DNA of 34,423 nucleotides from Pseudomonadota bacterium. GTDB lineage: Bacteria; Pseudomonadota; Gammaproteobacteria; Burkholderiales; JAKAFK01. A program made the translations under genes and the position numbers. The notes beneath the pieces are model-generated. The model searched no databases. It saw nothing but the letters and a program-made list of their open reading frames with translations, and was not told where the DNA came from. Numbering within the stretch: position 1 is the first letter of the stretch; every line of letters begins with the position of its first letter. Positions 17,825-27,610 of the stretch are shown here, piece after piece. Location: assembly GCA_021817985.1 (NCBI GenBank), contig JAKAFK010000042.1, forward strand, positions 1 through 34,423. The letters run 5' to 3'.

Positions 17825-18061
17825 ATGTCACGTCCATCGCGTCAAGTGTTTAGACGTAGGAAATATTGCCGTTTTACCGCCGAGGGAATCAAACAGATCG
17901 ACTACAAGGACGTCGATCTTCTGAAGGACTTCATCAGCGAGAACGGGAAGATCATTCCGTCCCGCATCACGGGGACCAAGTCGCGCTATCAACGGCAGCT
18001 CAACACGGCCATCAAGCGTGCCCGTTTCCTGGCGCTCTTGCCGTATACCGACCTGCACTAA
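17825..18061 (+). CDS. rpsR: 30S ribosomal protein S18
   Basis: S18 pairs with S6 on the 30S platform. The 78-residue sequence has the family hallmark [20 protein letters not shown], then [19 protein letters not shown] and [20 protein letters not shown], nearly identical to other proteobacterial S18. The ATG is preceded by GAGGT, which overlaps the priB stop. It is third in the operon. One Cys (in RRKYCRF) keeps the usual single-Cys position. Confidence 0.98.
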   Translation: MSRPSRQVFRRRKYCRFTAEGIKQIDYKDVDLLKDFISENGKIIPSRITGTKSRYQRQLNTAIKRARFLALLPYTDLH

Positions 18062-18073
18062 AAGGAGCGAGAC

Positions 18074-18523
18074 ATGCAAATCATCCTGATGGAGAAGGTC
18101 GTCAACCTGGGCCAGCTTGGGGACGTCGTCAAAGTCAAAGACGGCTACGCGCGCAACTACCTGATCCCTAACGGGAAGGCCAAGCGTGCCACGAAGGACA
18201 ACCTGGCCGAGTTCGAACAGCGCCGTGCGGAGCTGGAAAAGGGCCAGGCGGAACAGTTGGCGGCGGCGCAGGCCCATGCCGAGAAACTCGAGGGCTTGCT
18301 GGTTCAGATCACGCAAAAGGCGGGCGTCGACGGACGGCTGTTCGGCTCCGTCACCAATGCCGATATTTCCGAAGCGCTGAAAGCCCAAGGATTTGACATC
18401 GCCAAAGCACAGGTCCGGATGCCTCAGGGCCCGCTCAAGCAGATCGGCGATTATCCCATTACCGTCTCGTTGCATACCGACGTCACGGCCCAGATCACGG
18501 TGTCCGTGCTGGGCGAAGGCTGA
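18074..18523 (+). CDS. rplI: 50S ribosomal protein L9
   Basis: L9 binds 23S rRNA near the L1 stalk and spans to neighbouring ribosomes through a long helix. The 149-residue product starts [19 protein letters not shown] and has [20 protein letters not shown], the long Ala/Glu/Gln-rich connecting helix (about residues 45-75), and a C-terminal domain with [17 protein letters not shown] and [21 protein letters not shown] lies seven to eight bases upstream of the ATG. It ends the ribosomal part of the operon; a GC-rich hairpin follows before dnaB. Confidence 0.98.
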   Translation: MQIILMEKVVNLGQLGDVVKVKDGYARNYLIPNGKAKRATKDNLAEFEQRRAELEKGQAEQLAAAQAHAEKLEGLLVQITQKAGVDGRLFGSVTNADISEALKAQGFDIAKAQVRMPQGPLKQIGDYPITVSLHTDVTAQITVSVLGEG

Positions 18524-18531
18524 TCCGGCCC

Positions 18532-18568
18532 GCGCCCCCGGAAGTCTGGAGACAAGCTTCCGGGGCGC
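18532..18568 (+). terminator. GC-rich hairpin after rplI (possible partial terminator)
   Basis: GCGCCCCCGGAAG (18532-18544) pairs with CTTCCGGGGCGC (18557-18568) with one bulged C and a 12-base loop, starting nine bases after the rplI stop. There is no T-run behind it, so it is not a classical intrinsic terminator. It may protect the rplI message end, or attenuate transcription into dnaB. Confidence 0.4.
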
Positions 18569-18718
18569 TCGCTCAGCCCCTCCGGTCCCATGCCCGCGCC
18601 GCGGGCGTTCCTGCAGAAGGCGCCGGGATGCCGTCGTGCACCGGCGGTTAGCTCCTCCCGCGCAGTTGCTTCTTTCGTATTTTGAACAATGGGTTGCTCG
18701 ATTGCTTCGCGCGGCCCC

Positions 18719-18746
18719 TTGCCGCTCGGGCCGCAGATGATAAGAT
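18719..18746 (+). promoter_or_regulatory. Candidate dnaB promoter
   Basis: TTGCCG (18719-18724) and TAAGAT (18741-18746) are 16 bases apart. Transcription would start near 18753, downstream of the first in-frame ATG at 18747 and upstream of the ATG at 18768. This favours 18768 as the dnaB start. The match is moderate and unsupported by other evidence. Confidence 0.4.
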
Positions 18747-18767
18747 ATGCCTTGCGATGGCATCGAC

Positions 18768-20207
18768 ATGTCGGCATCGCAACCGGCTTCTAAACCCGAC
18801 TTCTCTTGGCAAGACATCCCCATGCAAGGTGACGCCCTCATACAGGGAGATCGCGAGCTCGACACCCTCAAGCTGCCGCCTCATTCCGTCGAGGCCGAGC
18901 AATCCGTGCTGGGGGGCTTGTTGCTGGAGAATACGGCATGGGAGCGGATTGCCGATCTCATTTCGGAGGCGGATTTTTACCGCCACGATCACCGCCTCAT
19001 CTACCGCCACGTCTCCAAGCTCGTCTCGGAGACCGTGCCCGCCGACGTCATCACCGTTGCCGAATCGCTGGAACGCAGCGGCGAACTGTCGAAGGTCGGA
19101 GGTCTCGCGTACTTGGCATCGCTTGCCCAGAATACGCCGGGTGCGGCGAATATTCGGCGCTATGCGGAGATCGTGCGGGAGCGTGCGATCCTTCGGCGCC
19201 TTGCGGAAGTGGGTACGGAGATTGCCGACCTGGCCTATAACCCGACCGGGAAAAGCGCGAGCGACCTGCTCGACCACGCCGAAGCCCGAGTCTTCGAGAT
19301 CGCCGAGGAAGGCGCCCGTTCGAAGCAAGGGTTCGTCGGCATCGCGAATTTGCTCACGCAGGTGGTGGAGCGCATCGACGAACTCTATCGGCGCGACAAT
19401 CCAAGCGGGATCACAGGCATTCCGACCGGTTTCACGGATCTCGACGAAAAGACATCGGGACTGCAGACCGGCGACCTCGTCATCGTCGCGGGTCGCCCGA
19501 GCATGGGCAAGACCGCCTTTTCGCTCAATATTGCCGAGAATGTCGCGATCGAGACCGGCATGCCGGTCGCCGTCTTCAGCATGGAGATGGGCGGCACCCA
19601 GCTCGCGATGCGCATGCTGGGCTCGGTGGGGCGCCTCGACCAGCACAAGGTGCGTACCGGGCGCCTGGAGGACGAGGATTGGGAGAAGTTGACCTACGCG
19701 GTCGGCAAGCTCACGGATGCGCCGATCCACATCGACGAATCGCCTGGCCTCACCGTGCTCGAAGTGCGCGCCCGCGCACGGCGCCTGCATCGGCAGTATG
19801 GTAAGCTTGGACTCATCGTGATCGACTACCTGCAGCTGATGTCGGCATCGTCCCAGGGCGAGAACCGTGCGACCGAGATCTCGGAAATATCCCGGGCGCT
19901 CAAGGCGCTGGCCAAGGAACTCGACTGTCCGGTGATCGCCCTCTCGCAGTTGAATCGCAGCCTGGAGCAGCGCCCGAACAAGCGCCCGGTGATGTCGGAC
20001 TTACGGGAATCGGGGGCCATCGAACAGGACGCCGACGTTATCCTGTTCATCTACCGGGACGAAGTCTACAATCCCGATTCGCCGGACAAGGGGACGGCCG
20101 AGATCATCATCGGCAAGCAGCGCAACGGGCCGATCGCCACCGTTCGAGCCACTTTCCTGGGGCCTTATACGCGGTTCGAGAACCATGCCCAGGCAGGACA
20201 GTACTGA
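18768..20207 (+). CDS. dnaB: Replicative DNA helicase DnaB
   Basis: DnaB is the hexameric 5'-3' helicase of the replication fork. The 479-residue protein has the N-terminal primase-interacting domain (LPPHSVEAEQSVLGGLLL) and a RecA-type ATPase core. The Walker A motif is GRPSMGKT (residues 242-249), Walker B is LIVIDYLQLM, and ALSQLNRSLEQRPNKRPVMS and DLRESGAIEQDADVILFIYR follow. No intein interrupts it. The start is uncertain: ATG 18747, 18768 and 18822 are all in frame and none has a good ribosome binding site. I take 18768 because a candidate promoter would place transcription start after 18747. alr follows after 39 bases. Confidence 0.95.
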   Translation: MSASQPASKPDFSWQDIPMQGDALIQGDRELDTLKLPPHSVEAEQSVLGGLLLENTAWERIADLISEADFYRHDHRLIYRHVSKLVSETVPADVITVAESLERSGELSKVGGLAYLASLAQNTPGAANIRRYAEIVRERAILRRLAEVGTEIADLAYNPTGKSASDLLDHAEARVFEIAEEGARSKQGFVGIANLLTQVVERIDELYRRDNPSGITGIPTGFTDLDEKTSGLQTGDLVIVAGRPSMGKTAFSLNIAENVAIETGMPVAVFSMEMGGTQLAMRMLGSVGRLDQHKVRTGRLEDEDWEKLTYAVGKLTDAPIHIDESPGLTVLEVRARARRLHRQYGKLGLIVIDYLQLMSASSQGENRATEISEISRALKALAKELDCPVIALSQLNRSLEQRPNKRPVMSDLRESGAIEQDADVILFIYRDEVYNPDSPDKGTAEIIIGKQRNGPIATVRATFLGPYTRFENHAQAGQY

Positions 20208-20246
20208 TTCTGCGCCTTTTGCGCCGGTCCCCCGTGCCGCTTTCCC

Positions 20247-21317
20247 ATGACTCGCCCGCTTGAAGCACGCATCAGCGCATCGGCGCTTGCGCATAATCTC
20301 GCGCTCGCCAGGCAGCGCGCGCCGGGCGCGCGCGTGATGGCGGTCATCAAGGCCAATGGATATGGCCATGGGCTGTTGCGGGTCGCCCAGGCCCTCGGGG
20401 CGGCGGACGGTTTTGCGGTCTTGACGGTCGACGAGGCACTCGCCTTGCGCGCACAGGGCGTGGCGCAGCCCATTCTGTTGCTGGAAGGGCTTTTTTCCGG
20501 TACCGAGCTCGCGGCCGCGCGCGCGCATGCGCTCAGCCTGGTGGTCCACAGCGCAGCGCAGCTCGAGGCCCTTGAGACCTGTGGGCCCGGCGCTGCGCTC
20601 GAGGTCTTCTGCAAGATCAACACCGGCATGAATCGGCTCGGGTTCATGCCGGAGGCGCTACCCGGCGTGGTCAAACGCCTCACGGGCGCGGCCGCCGTCA
20701 AGCGCATCACGCTGATGACCCATTTTGCCTGTGCGGATGAGGCGGGCGGCATCGACCCGCAACTGGAACGGTTTGCGCACGCCACCGCCCCGTATCGCTT
20801 GCCGCGAAGTCTCGCCAACTCGGCAGCGCTCATGAGCGACCCGCGAACGCATGGGGAGTGGGTGCGTCCGGGAATCATGCTCTATGGCGTATCGCCCTTC
20901 GCCGGACGGGCGGGCGTCGAGCTCGGGCTGCGCCCGGCCATGACGCTTGTCAGCCGCGTCATCGCCGTGCAGGCTGTCCAGGCGGGGGAGCGGGTGGGGT
21001 ATGGGGGCAGCTTTGAAGTGCCGCACGCGATGCGCCTGGGGGTCGTCGCCTGCGGCTATGCAGACGGCTATCCGCGGCACGCGGGTACTGGAACGCCGGC
21101 GCTCGTCGATGGCCGGCGCACCCGGCTCATCGGACGCGTGTCGATGGACATGCTGTGCGTGGATCTGACTGACCTGCCGTCGGCAGGGGTGGGAAGCGCC
21201 GTGACCTTATGGGGCGAAGGGTTGCCGGTTGAAGAAGTGGCGGTCGCGGCGGGGACGATAGGCTATGAGTTGCTGTGTGCGCTCGCCCCGCGGGTGGGCG
21301 TGGTCGATGTGAGCTGA
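20247..21317 (+). CDS. alr: Alanine racemase
   Basis: Alanine racemase makes D-alanine for peptidoglycan with pyridoxal phosphate. The 356-residue protein has the cofactor-binding Lys35 in AVIKANGYGHG, the motif KINTGMNRLGF, MTHFACAD, WVRPGIMLYGVSP, the second catalytic residue Tyr252 in ERVGYGGSF, and GYADGYPRH plus GRVSMDM near the end. Length is typical. Codon use and composition match the neighbours. It sits between dnaB and radA on the same strand, with 39 and 29 base gaps, so the three genes may share a transcript. Confidence 0.96.
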   Translation: MTRPLEARISASALAHNLALARQRAPGARVMAVIKANGYGHGLLRVAQALGAADGFAVLTVDEALALRAQGVAQPILLLEGLFSGTELAAARAHALSLVVHSAAQLEALETCGPGAALEVFCKINTGMNRLGFMPEALPGVVKRLTGAAAVKRITLMTHFACADEAGGIDPQLERFAHATAPYRLPRSLANSAALMSDPRTHGEWVRPGIMLYGVSPFAGRAGVELGLRPAMTLVSRVIAVQAVQAGERVGYGGSFEVPHAMRLGVVACGYADGYPRHAGTGTPALVDGRRTRLIGRVSMDMLCVDLTDLPSAGVGSAVTLWGEGLPVEEVAVAAGTIGYELLCALAPRVGVVDVS

Positions 21318-21346
21318 CTGTTTCGAGGGGGCGCTGCGGGACGCGT

Positions 21347-22705
21347 ATGGCCAGACAAAAATCCGTTTTCGCCTGTGGCGCGTGTGGCGGGCAGAGCAGC
21401 AAGTGGGTCGGTCGCTGCCCGCATTGCGGCGCCTGGAATTCGCTCGTCGAGGCGGCGTCCTCCCATCAGCCGGCCCGTTTCGGCGGGCTTGCCGCGCCGA
21501 GCGCTGTGCAGAGCCTGGCCGAGGTCGAAGCCGATGAGGTGCCGCGGCTTGAAACCGGCATCGGTGAATTGGACCGTGTGCTGGGCGGGGGACTGGTGCA
21601 AGGGGGGGTGACCCTGATCGGTGGGGACCCCGGGATCGGCAAATCCACCTTGCTCCTGCAGGCGCTGGCCCGTCTTGGGCGAGAGCGGCCGGTGCTGTAT
21701 GTCACCGGAGAGGAATCGGCCGCCCAGGTGGCGTTGCGCGCCAAGCGTCTTGCGCTGGACGTGGGCCCCGTCCGCTTGCTGGCCGAGATCCAAGTCGAGA
21801 ACATCTTGGCGGTCATCGCCGCGGAAAGCCCGCAGATCGTCGTCATCGACAGCATCCAGACCGTGTATTCGGAGCTGCTGCCCTCGGCCCCCGGCAGCGT
21901 CGCCCAAGTGCGCGAATGCGCCGCGCAGCTGACGCGGACGGCCAAAAGCCGCGGCATATCGGTCATCCTCGTAGGCCATGTGACCAAGGAGGGCGCCCTG
22001 GCCGGCCCGCGCGTGCTCGAGCACATCGTGGATACGGTCCTTTACTTCGAAGGCGATGCCAGTTCCAGCTTCCGGCTCGTCCGGGCCTTCAAGAACCGCT
22101 TTGGGCCCATCAATGAACTGGGCGTGTTCGCCATGACCGACAAGGGGCTGCGGGCGGTGAGCAACCCTTCCGCGTTGTTCTTGTCCCATCACGACGCGCA
22201 GGTCGCGGGCAGTTGCGTCATGGTGACGCAGGAGGGCACGCGTCCTTTGCTGGTCGAGGTCCAAGCCCTCGTCGATCCCTCGCACGCCCCTGTGCCGCGA
22301 CGCTTGTCCGTGGGCCTCGAGCAAAACCGGCTGGCGATGCTGCTGGCGGTCTTGCACCGCCATGCCGGCATTGCCTGCTTCGATCAGGACGTTTTCGTCA
22401 ACGCGGTGGGGGGGGTGCGCATCACGGAGCCTGCAGCCGATCTGGCCGTCTTGCTCGCGATTGTCTCGAGCCTCAGGGACCGGGCCTTGCCGACGAAGCT
22501 GCTGGCCTTCGGCGAAGTCGGGCTCGCCGGCGAGATACGGCCCGTCCAGCGCGGCGCGGATCGTCTGCGCGAGGCGGCCAAGCTGGGCTTTACCCATGCC
22601 ATCATTCCGAAGCCCAACCAACCCAGGAACGATATTCCCGGCTTGACCGTTTACCCGGTGGGCCGCCTGGAGGAGGCGGTTGCCTATTGCCGGGACGCAT
22701 CATAG
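21347..22705 (+). CDS. radA: DNA repair protein RadA
   Basis: RadA is a RecA-like, DnaB-like helicase that extends strand exchange in recombination repair. The 452-residue protein has an N-terminal C4 zinc finger (Cys10, 13, 24, 27: CGAC...CPHC), the Walker A motif GDPGIGKS (residues 93-100), the RadA-specific KNRFGPINELGVF, and a C-terminal Lon-like domain without protease function (VFVNAVGGVRITEPAADLAV, GEVGLAGEIRPV). The ATG at 21347 gives the canonical start MARQKSVFACGACG; upstream in-frame codons lie in alr and are not used. The gene is complete. Confidence 0.96.
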   Translation: MARQKSVFACGACGGQSSKWVGRCPHCGAWNSLVEAASSHQPARFGGLAAPSAVQSLAEVEADEVPRLETGIGELDRVLGGGLVQGGVTLIGGDPGIGKSTLLLQALARLGRERPVLYVTGEESAAQVALRAKRLALDVGPVRLLAEIQVENILAVIAAESPQIVVIDSIQTVYSELLPSAPGSVAQVRECAAQLTRTAKSRGISVILVGHVTKEGALAGPRVLEHIVDTVLYFEGDASSSFRLVRAFKNRFGPINELGVFAMTDKGLRAVSNPSALFLSHHDAQVAGSCVMVTQEGTRPLLVEVQALVDPSHAPVPRRLSVGLEQNRLAMLLAVLHRHAGIACFDQDVFVNAVGGVRITEPAADLAVLLAIVSSLRDRALPTKLLAFGEVGLAGEIRPVQRGADRLREAAKLGFTHAIIPKPNQPRNDIPGLTVYPVGRLEEAVAYCRDAS

Positions 22706-22832
22706 AATGGGCACGCGGATCGCGCCGTCGCGGGGCGCGACAAGCGGGCATCTGCGGCTCGGAACGAACAGGCCCCTGACTGCAAGCATCTGGGCTTGTG
22801 CCGGGCGGGAGCCAGAACAAGGACAAGGGGTG

Positions 22833-23585
22833 ATGGGCCGTTTGCAATTTGCAGGCGCAAGCGATATCGGACGGTTGCGCGGCCGCAACGAGGATGCGTT
22901 GGGCTTCGTACCCGAGTTGGGCCTTGCCGTGGTGGCCGATGGGGTTGGCGGCAATGCGGCCGGGGATGTGGCGAGCGCTATTGCGGTCGACATGGCCATC
23001 GCCGCCTTCCGCCGGGAACCAGGCGGCGTCGGGCGCGAGCAGCGGCTGTCGCGCCTGAAGCGCGCGGTGGAAGCGGCCAATACGGAGATCTTCTCGCGGG
23101 CCACGGAAGTGTCCGAATACTACGGCATGGGCTCGACGATCGTGGCTGCGGCGTTTGCCGATGAGGTCGCAGCCATTGCCAGCGTCGGGGACTCCCGGGT
23201 CTACCGGCTTCGCCAAGGGCAATTGACGCAGTTGACGGTGGATCATACCGTCGTCCAGGAAGAGATCGACCGCGGATGGCTGGACGCCACCGTCGCCGCA
23301 ACCTCCCCGTCCTGGGGTGTCTTGACGCGGGCGCTTGGCGTGGAACCCGAAGTGGCAGTCGACGTGCGCGAAGACTCCGCCTATCCGGGAGACCTTTTCC
23401 TGTTGTGCACGGATGGGTTGTCCGACGTGCTGGAGGCGGGGGAAGTCGAGCAGATGGCCAGCCGTCAAGAGGACCTGGCGGAACTCGCGCGAGACCTTGT
23501 GTTCAGAGCGAATGAAAAAGGCGGGTTTGACAACATCTCCGTGCTCTTGGTGGGCATCGGCCCTATTGCGGGCGGGCGGTGGTGA
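22833..23585 (+). CDS. PP2C-family Ser/Thr protein phosphatase (copy 1)
   Basis: This 250-residue protein is a compact PP2C-type phosphatase that should remove phosphate from Ser/Thr with two metal ions. The metal-binding and catalytic landmarks are RGRNEDA (Glu20, Asp21), VADGVGGN (Asp36), SVGDSRVYR, LLCTDGLSD (Asp194) and GGFDNISVLLV (Asp233). It has no membrane helix or extra domain. The ATG at 22833 has AAGGGG just upstream; the open frame further upstream overlaps radA and lacks support. An FHA gene follows after 54 bases. With the kinase at 24820-26388 it probably forms a reversible phosphorylation system, and it is related to the phosphatase at 26767-27594. Confidence 0.92.
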   Translation: MGRLQFAGASDIGRLRGRNEDALGFVPELGLAVVADGVGGNAAGDVASAIAVDMAIAAFRREPGGVGREQRLSRLKRAVEAANTEIFSRATEVSEYYGMGSTIVAAAFADEVAAIASVGDSRVYRLRQGQLTQLTVDHTVVQEEIDRGWLDATVAATSPSWGVLTRALGVEPEVAVDVREDSAYPGDLFLLCTDGLSDVLEAGEVEQMASRQEDLAELARDLVFRANEKGGFDNISVLLVGIGPIAGGRW

Positions 23586-23639
23586 TCGGAAAGCGCCCAG
23601 CCGGCCTGCGGGCATGGCGGGGCACGCATAGGGGCGGTG

Positions 23640-24368
23640 ATGCCTAAGTTGCTGATATACACGGACGGCGCGCTTGAGCGGGAGATCGATCTCACGCAAG
23701 AGCGCGTGCGCATCGGGCGCAAGTCGCACAATGACGTCAGGCTCTCCCAGCCGGGGGTGAGCGGGGAGCACGCCCTGGTGATCACGGTTCGCGACGAGTC
23801 CTTCATCGAAGACCTGAACAGCACCAATGGCGTGCGGGTGAACGGTCGTCTGGTCAAGAAATGTGCCTTGAAGGACGGGGATTCCATCGCAATCGGCGAC
23901 TATGTCCTGAAATACGTCGCCCAACGCACGCCCCACACGGGGGACACGGCCGCCGCGTGTGCTCGCACCGATTCCGATACGCTGCTGTCGTTTGGCGAAT
24001 TTCTCGAAGGCACGAGCCTGACGCAGACGCGGGCGATGAATGCCGCACCCGCCGCCGAGATCAGCGGCGCGCGTGCCGACGCCGAAATCGGCGGGTCATC
24101 GCCTTCCCGGGCCGCGCTCCAGATTCTGACCGGTCCCAGCGCAGGCAAGGAGTTGGACCTGTCGAAGAGTCTGACGACCCTGGGCAAGCCGGGGCAGCAG
24201 GTCGCGGTCATCACCCGCCGCGCCTCGGACTACTTCTTCACCCATGTGGACGGGGCTGAGGCGCCGCGGTTGAACGGCATGGCCGTGGGAAGCCAGTCGC
24301 TGCTGCTGAAAAACAGGGACATCATCGAGCTGGCGGGCATCCGCCTGGAATTCTTCCTGAAGACCTGA
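23640..24368 (+). CDS. FHA domain protein (copy 1), with a second FHA-like domain
   Basis: FHA domains bind phosphothreonine peptides. In this 242-residue protein the N-terminal FHA domain (about residues 1-95) has all key residues: Gly26-Arg27 in VRIGRKSHNDV, Ser41 and His44 in SGEHALV, and NSTNG at 60-64. A linker of about 60 residues follows. The C-terminal domain (about 160-242) has an FHA-like pattern but lacks the GR and SxxH residues: LQILTGPSAGKELDL, then VAVITRRASDYFFTHV and LKNRDIIELAGIRLEFF. The ATG 23640 has AGGGG five bases upstream; GTG 23637 is possible. It forms a pair with the upstream phosphatase and is convergent with the lipoprotein gene. Confidence 0.9.
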   Translation: MPKLLIYTDGALEREIDLTQERVRIGRKSHNDVRLSQPGVSGEHALVITVRDESFIEDLNSTNGVRVNGRLVKKCALKDGDSIAIGDYVLKYVAQRTPHTGDTAAACARTDSDTLLSFGEFLEGTSLTQTRAMNAAPAAEISGARADAEIGGSSPSRAALQILTGPSAGKELDLSKSLTTLGKPGQQVAVITRRASDYFFTHVDGAEAPRLNGMAVGSQSLLLKNRDIIELAGIRLEFFLKT

Positions 24369-24400
24369 TCGTACGTTCCGCTGACGCACCGCCTGACGGA

Positions 24401-24808
24401 CTAGCGCTTCGCGGCGGGCAGCTTCGCCTTGACGCTGCTGAAAATGGGTCCCCAGATCGGATGCCCGGCCTCCGCCGTCGACAGCTCGAAGTTGGGGTCG
24501 ATGGCCAGAGCCTGTTCGAATTCCTTCCGGCATGCGCCCTGATGATTGGACGTGCAGTCGATGAAGGCCAGATACTTGTGCGCGGTAATCTGTTCCTTCT
24601 TGGAGGGCAGACCGAGCGCGAGCGCATGGCTGAGCGACTGGGCGGAGCGCTTGTAGTGGCCATTCTCGTAGTCATGAACGCCGACGGCAAGCGCCTGCTC
24701 GGCTTGCTTGGCCGGCGATGGCCCGCCCGTTCCATGCATGGGCATCAGAGCGCAGCTTCCGAGAGTCAGCAGGGCGCTCACGGCGAGCGCGCGGGACACA
24801 CTTCGCAC
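24401..24808 (-). CDS. TPR-like lipoprotein, TssQ family-like
   Basis: The 135-residue protein has a lipoprotein signal (LAVSALLTLGSCALMP, acylated Cys near residue 19). Its TPR-like helical body reads KQAEQALAVGVHDYENGHYK, AQSLSHALALGLPSKKEQI, AHKYLAFIDCTSN and CRKEFEQALAIDPNFEL, then a conserved end AEAGHPIWGPIFSSVK. This end and the HKYLAF block resemble what I recall of the TssQ family of T6SS-associated lipoproteins; this is memory, not a search. No T6SS gene is in view. GTG 24808 is the likely start, with AGGAA nine bases upstream; GTG 24799 is possible. It lies 11 bases after the kinase stop, clearly in one operon with it. Confidence 0.75.
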   Translation of the reverse strand: MRSVSRALAVSALLTLGSCALMPMHGTGGPSPAKQAEQALAVGVHDYENGHYKRSAQSLSHALALGLPSKKEQITAHKYLAFIDCTSNHQGACRKEFEQALAIDPNFELSTAEAGHPIWGPIFSSVKAKLPAAKR

Positions 24809-24819
24809 TTAAAATATTC

Positions 24820-26388
<1,569 letters not shown>

Positions 26389-26421
26389 TGAAATCGCGGT
26401 GAAAATTGGACGAAAATGCGG

Positions 26422-26449
26422 GAAATAGGCTGACGGCTGCGGAAGTCAA
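26422..26449 (-). promoter_or_regulatory. Candidate promoter of the kinase-lipoprotein operon
   Basis: On the minus strand TTGACT (26449-26444) and TATTTC (26427-26422) are separated by 16 bases. Transcription would start near 26415, about 27 bases before the kinase ATG, in an AT-rich leader without a recognisable ribosome binding site. The -35 match is good and the -10 match weak. Confidence 0.4.
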
Positions 26450-26647
26450 CACATTAGTTTTTTCGATAAGGAATGTCAAGGGCGCCGGTACACCTTCGCC
26501 CGGGCCTGCATATGCCCCCGTGCAGGAAGTTCTGTGGGCCTCGCATCTGCGCATGACCTGCGGCCTCCTTTTTCTCGGAATGACATTGACATTATCTGTG
26601 CCAACGCGGACGATAGACCTTGGCTCGCGGCCGATGTCAACCAGAAC

Positions 26648-26676
26648 TTGGAGAATGCCTCCAATGCAGATAGAAT
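26648..26676 (+). promoter_or_regulatory. Candidate sigma70 promoter of the second phosphatase-FHA pair
   Basis: TTGGAG (26648-26653) and TAGAAT (26671-26676) are exactly 17 bases apart. Transcription would begin near 26683 and the leader would reach the ATG at 26767. An inverted repeat (26663-26689) lies across the -10 box. A separate TTGACA at 26586-26591 lacks a good -10 at normal spacing. The rest of the 378-base divergent gap between kinase and phosphatase shows no coding or RNA signal that I recognise. Confidence 0.5.
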
Positions 26677-26689
26677 CTGTATCCGCATT
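26663..26689. repeat. Inverted repeat across the -10 box (possible operator)
   Basis: AATGCAGATA (26663-26672) and TATCCGCATT (26680-26689) are inverted copies with one mismatch, separated by GAATCTG. A shorter alternative pairing CAGAT-AGA-ATCTG lies inside the same stretch. The repeat covers the predicted -10 box and transcription start of the downstream phosphatase gene, the placement expected of a repressor operator. It might instead be an RNA hairpin if transcription starts upstream. No regulator can be named. Confidence 0.5.
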
Positions 26690-26766
26690 TGCGCCGCGAG
26701 GATGCTTGCTCGCCGGGTGAGGCACGGGTGAGTCCCGGTATGATAACTGAAGGACGCGTATGACAA

Positions 26767-27594
26767 ATGGCTGTGCGCAGTAAGATCGAAATTGCCAGCG
26801 CAACCGATGCGGGTCTTGTACGTTCCTTTAACGAGGATAGCCTAGCATATGACGAGGCGCTTGGACTTTGCGTGCTCGCCGACGGCATGGGGGGCTACAA
26901 GGCGGGGGATGTCGCCAGTAGCATGGCTACCCGGCTGGTTCTGGAGGAATTCGCCGCGATCACGCGCCACGAGGGGGACGCGGGGGGGGAGGAGGACGGG
27001 TTGTCTGCCCCGGGCGCGGCCCTGAAACGCGCCATCGAGCGGGCCAATGGCGCCATTCACCGTGCGGCGCAGTCCGACAAGAGCTGCCAAGGCATGGGGG
27101 CGACGGTGGCCGCCGTCATTTTCCATGGCCCGCGCGCCGCAGTTGCGCATGTCGGCGATTCCCGGGTGTACCGGTATCGCGACGGCGATCTCGCCTTGTT
27201 GACCCATGACCATTCGCTGCTGCAGGAACAAGTGGGGCTCGGTCTCATCACGCCCGAAGATGCCAAGCTCTCGCACAATCGCAATCTCGTCACGCGGGCA
27301 CTCGGGGTCGGCCACCAGGTGAAGGTGGATGTGCGCGAAGAGGGGGCGCAGGTCGGCGACATCTATCTGCTGTGCTCGGATGGCCTCAACGACATGGTCG
27401 ACGATGCCGATATCGGGCTCGTGCTGGCCGAGCTCAACGCCAACCTGCCCTTGGCGGCCAGCCAACTGGTGCAAATCGCCAACGACAATGGGGGCCACGA
27501 CAACGTTTCGGTGCTCATCGCGCAAGTCGGTGCCCGCCCTCGCCCCGCCCGCGGATGGTGGAGGCAATTGTTTTCCTCTTTCGGCATCGCGTGA
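26767..27594 (+). CDS. PP2C-family Ser/Thr protein phosphatase (copy 2)
   Basis: A 275-residue PP2C phosphatase, homologous to the one at 22833-23585 but distinct in detail. Landmarks are RSFNEDS (Glu23, Asp24), LADGMGGYKAGDVAS (Asp39), HVGDSRVYRYRDGDLALLTH, LLCSDGLND (Asp205) and GGHDNVSVLIAQV (Asp245). A Glu/Asp/Gly-rich insert near residues 66-80 is absent from copy 1, and it ends in a short Arg/Trp-containing tail (RPARGWWRQLFSSF). GAAGGA lies 13 bases before the ATG, a rather long distance. The second FHA gene follows after 16 bases. It should oppose the divergent kinase. Confidence 0.93.
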   Translation: MAVRSKIEIASATDAGLVRSFNEDSLAYDEALGLCVLADGMGGYKAGDVASSMATRLVLEEFAAITRHEGDAGGEEDGLSAPGAALKRAIERANGAIHRAAQSDKSCQGMGATVAAVIFHGPRAAVAHVGDSRVYRYRDGDLALLTHDHSLLQEQVGLGLITPEDAKLSHNRNLVTRALGVGHQVKVDVREEGAQVGDIYLLCSDGLNDMVDDADIGLVLAELNANLPLAASQLVQIANDNGGHDNVSVLIAQVGARPRPARGWWRQLFSSFGIA

Positions 27595-27610
27595 TGCGGG
27601 ATACTCCCCG

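Noticed and set aside
18747-18767. Earlier in-frame ATG for dnaB
   Set aside because: No ribosome binding site, and the candidate -10 box ends directly before it, so it would not be on the transcript.
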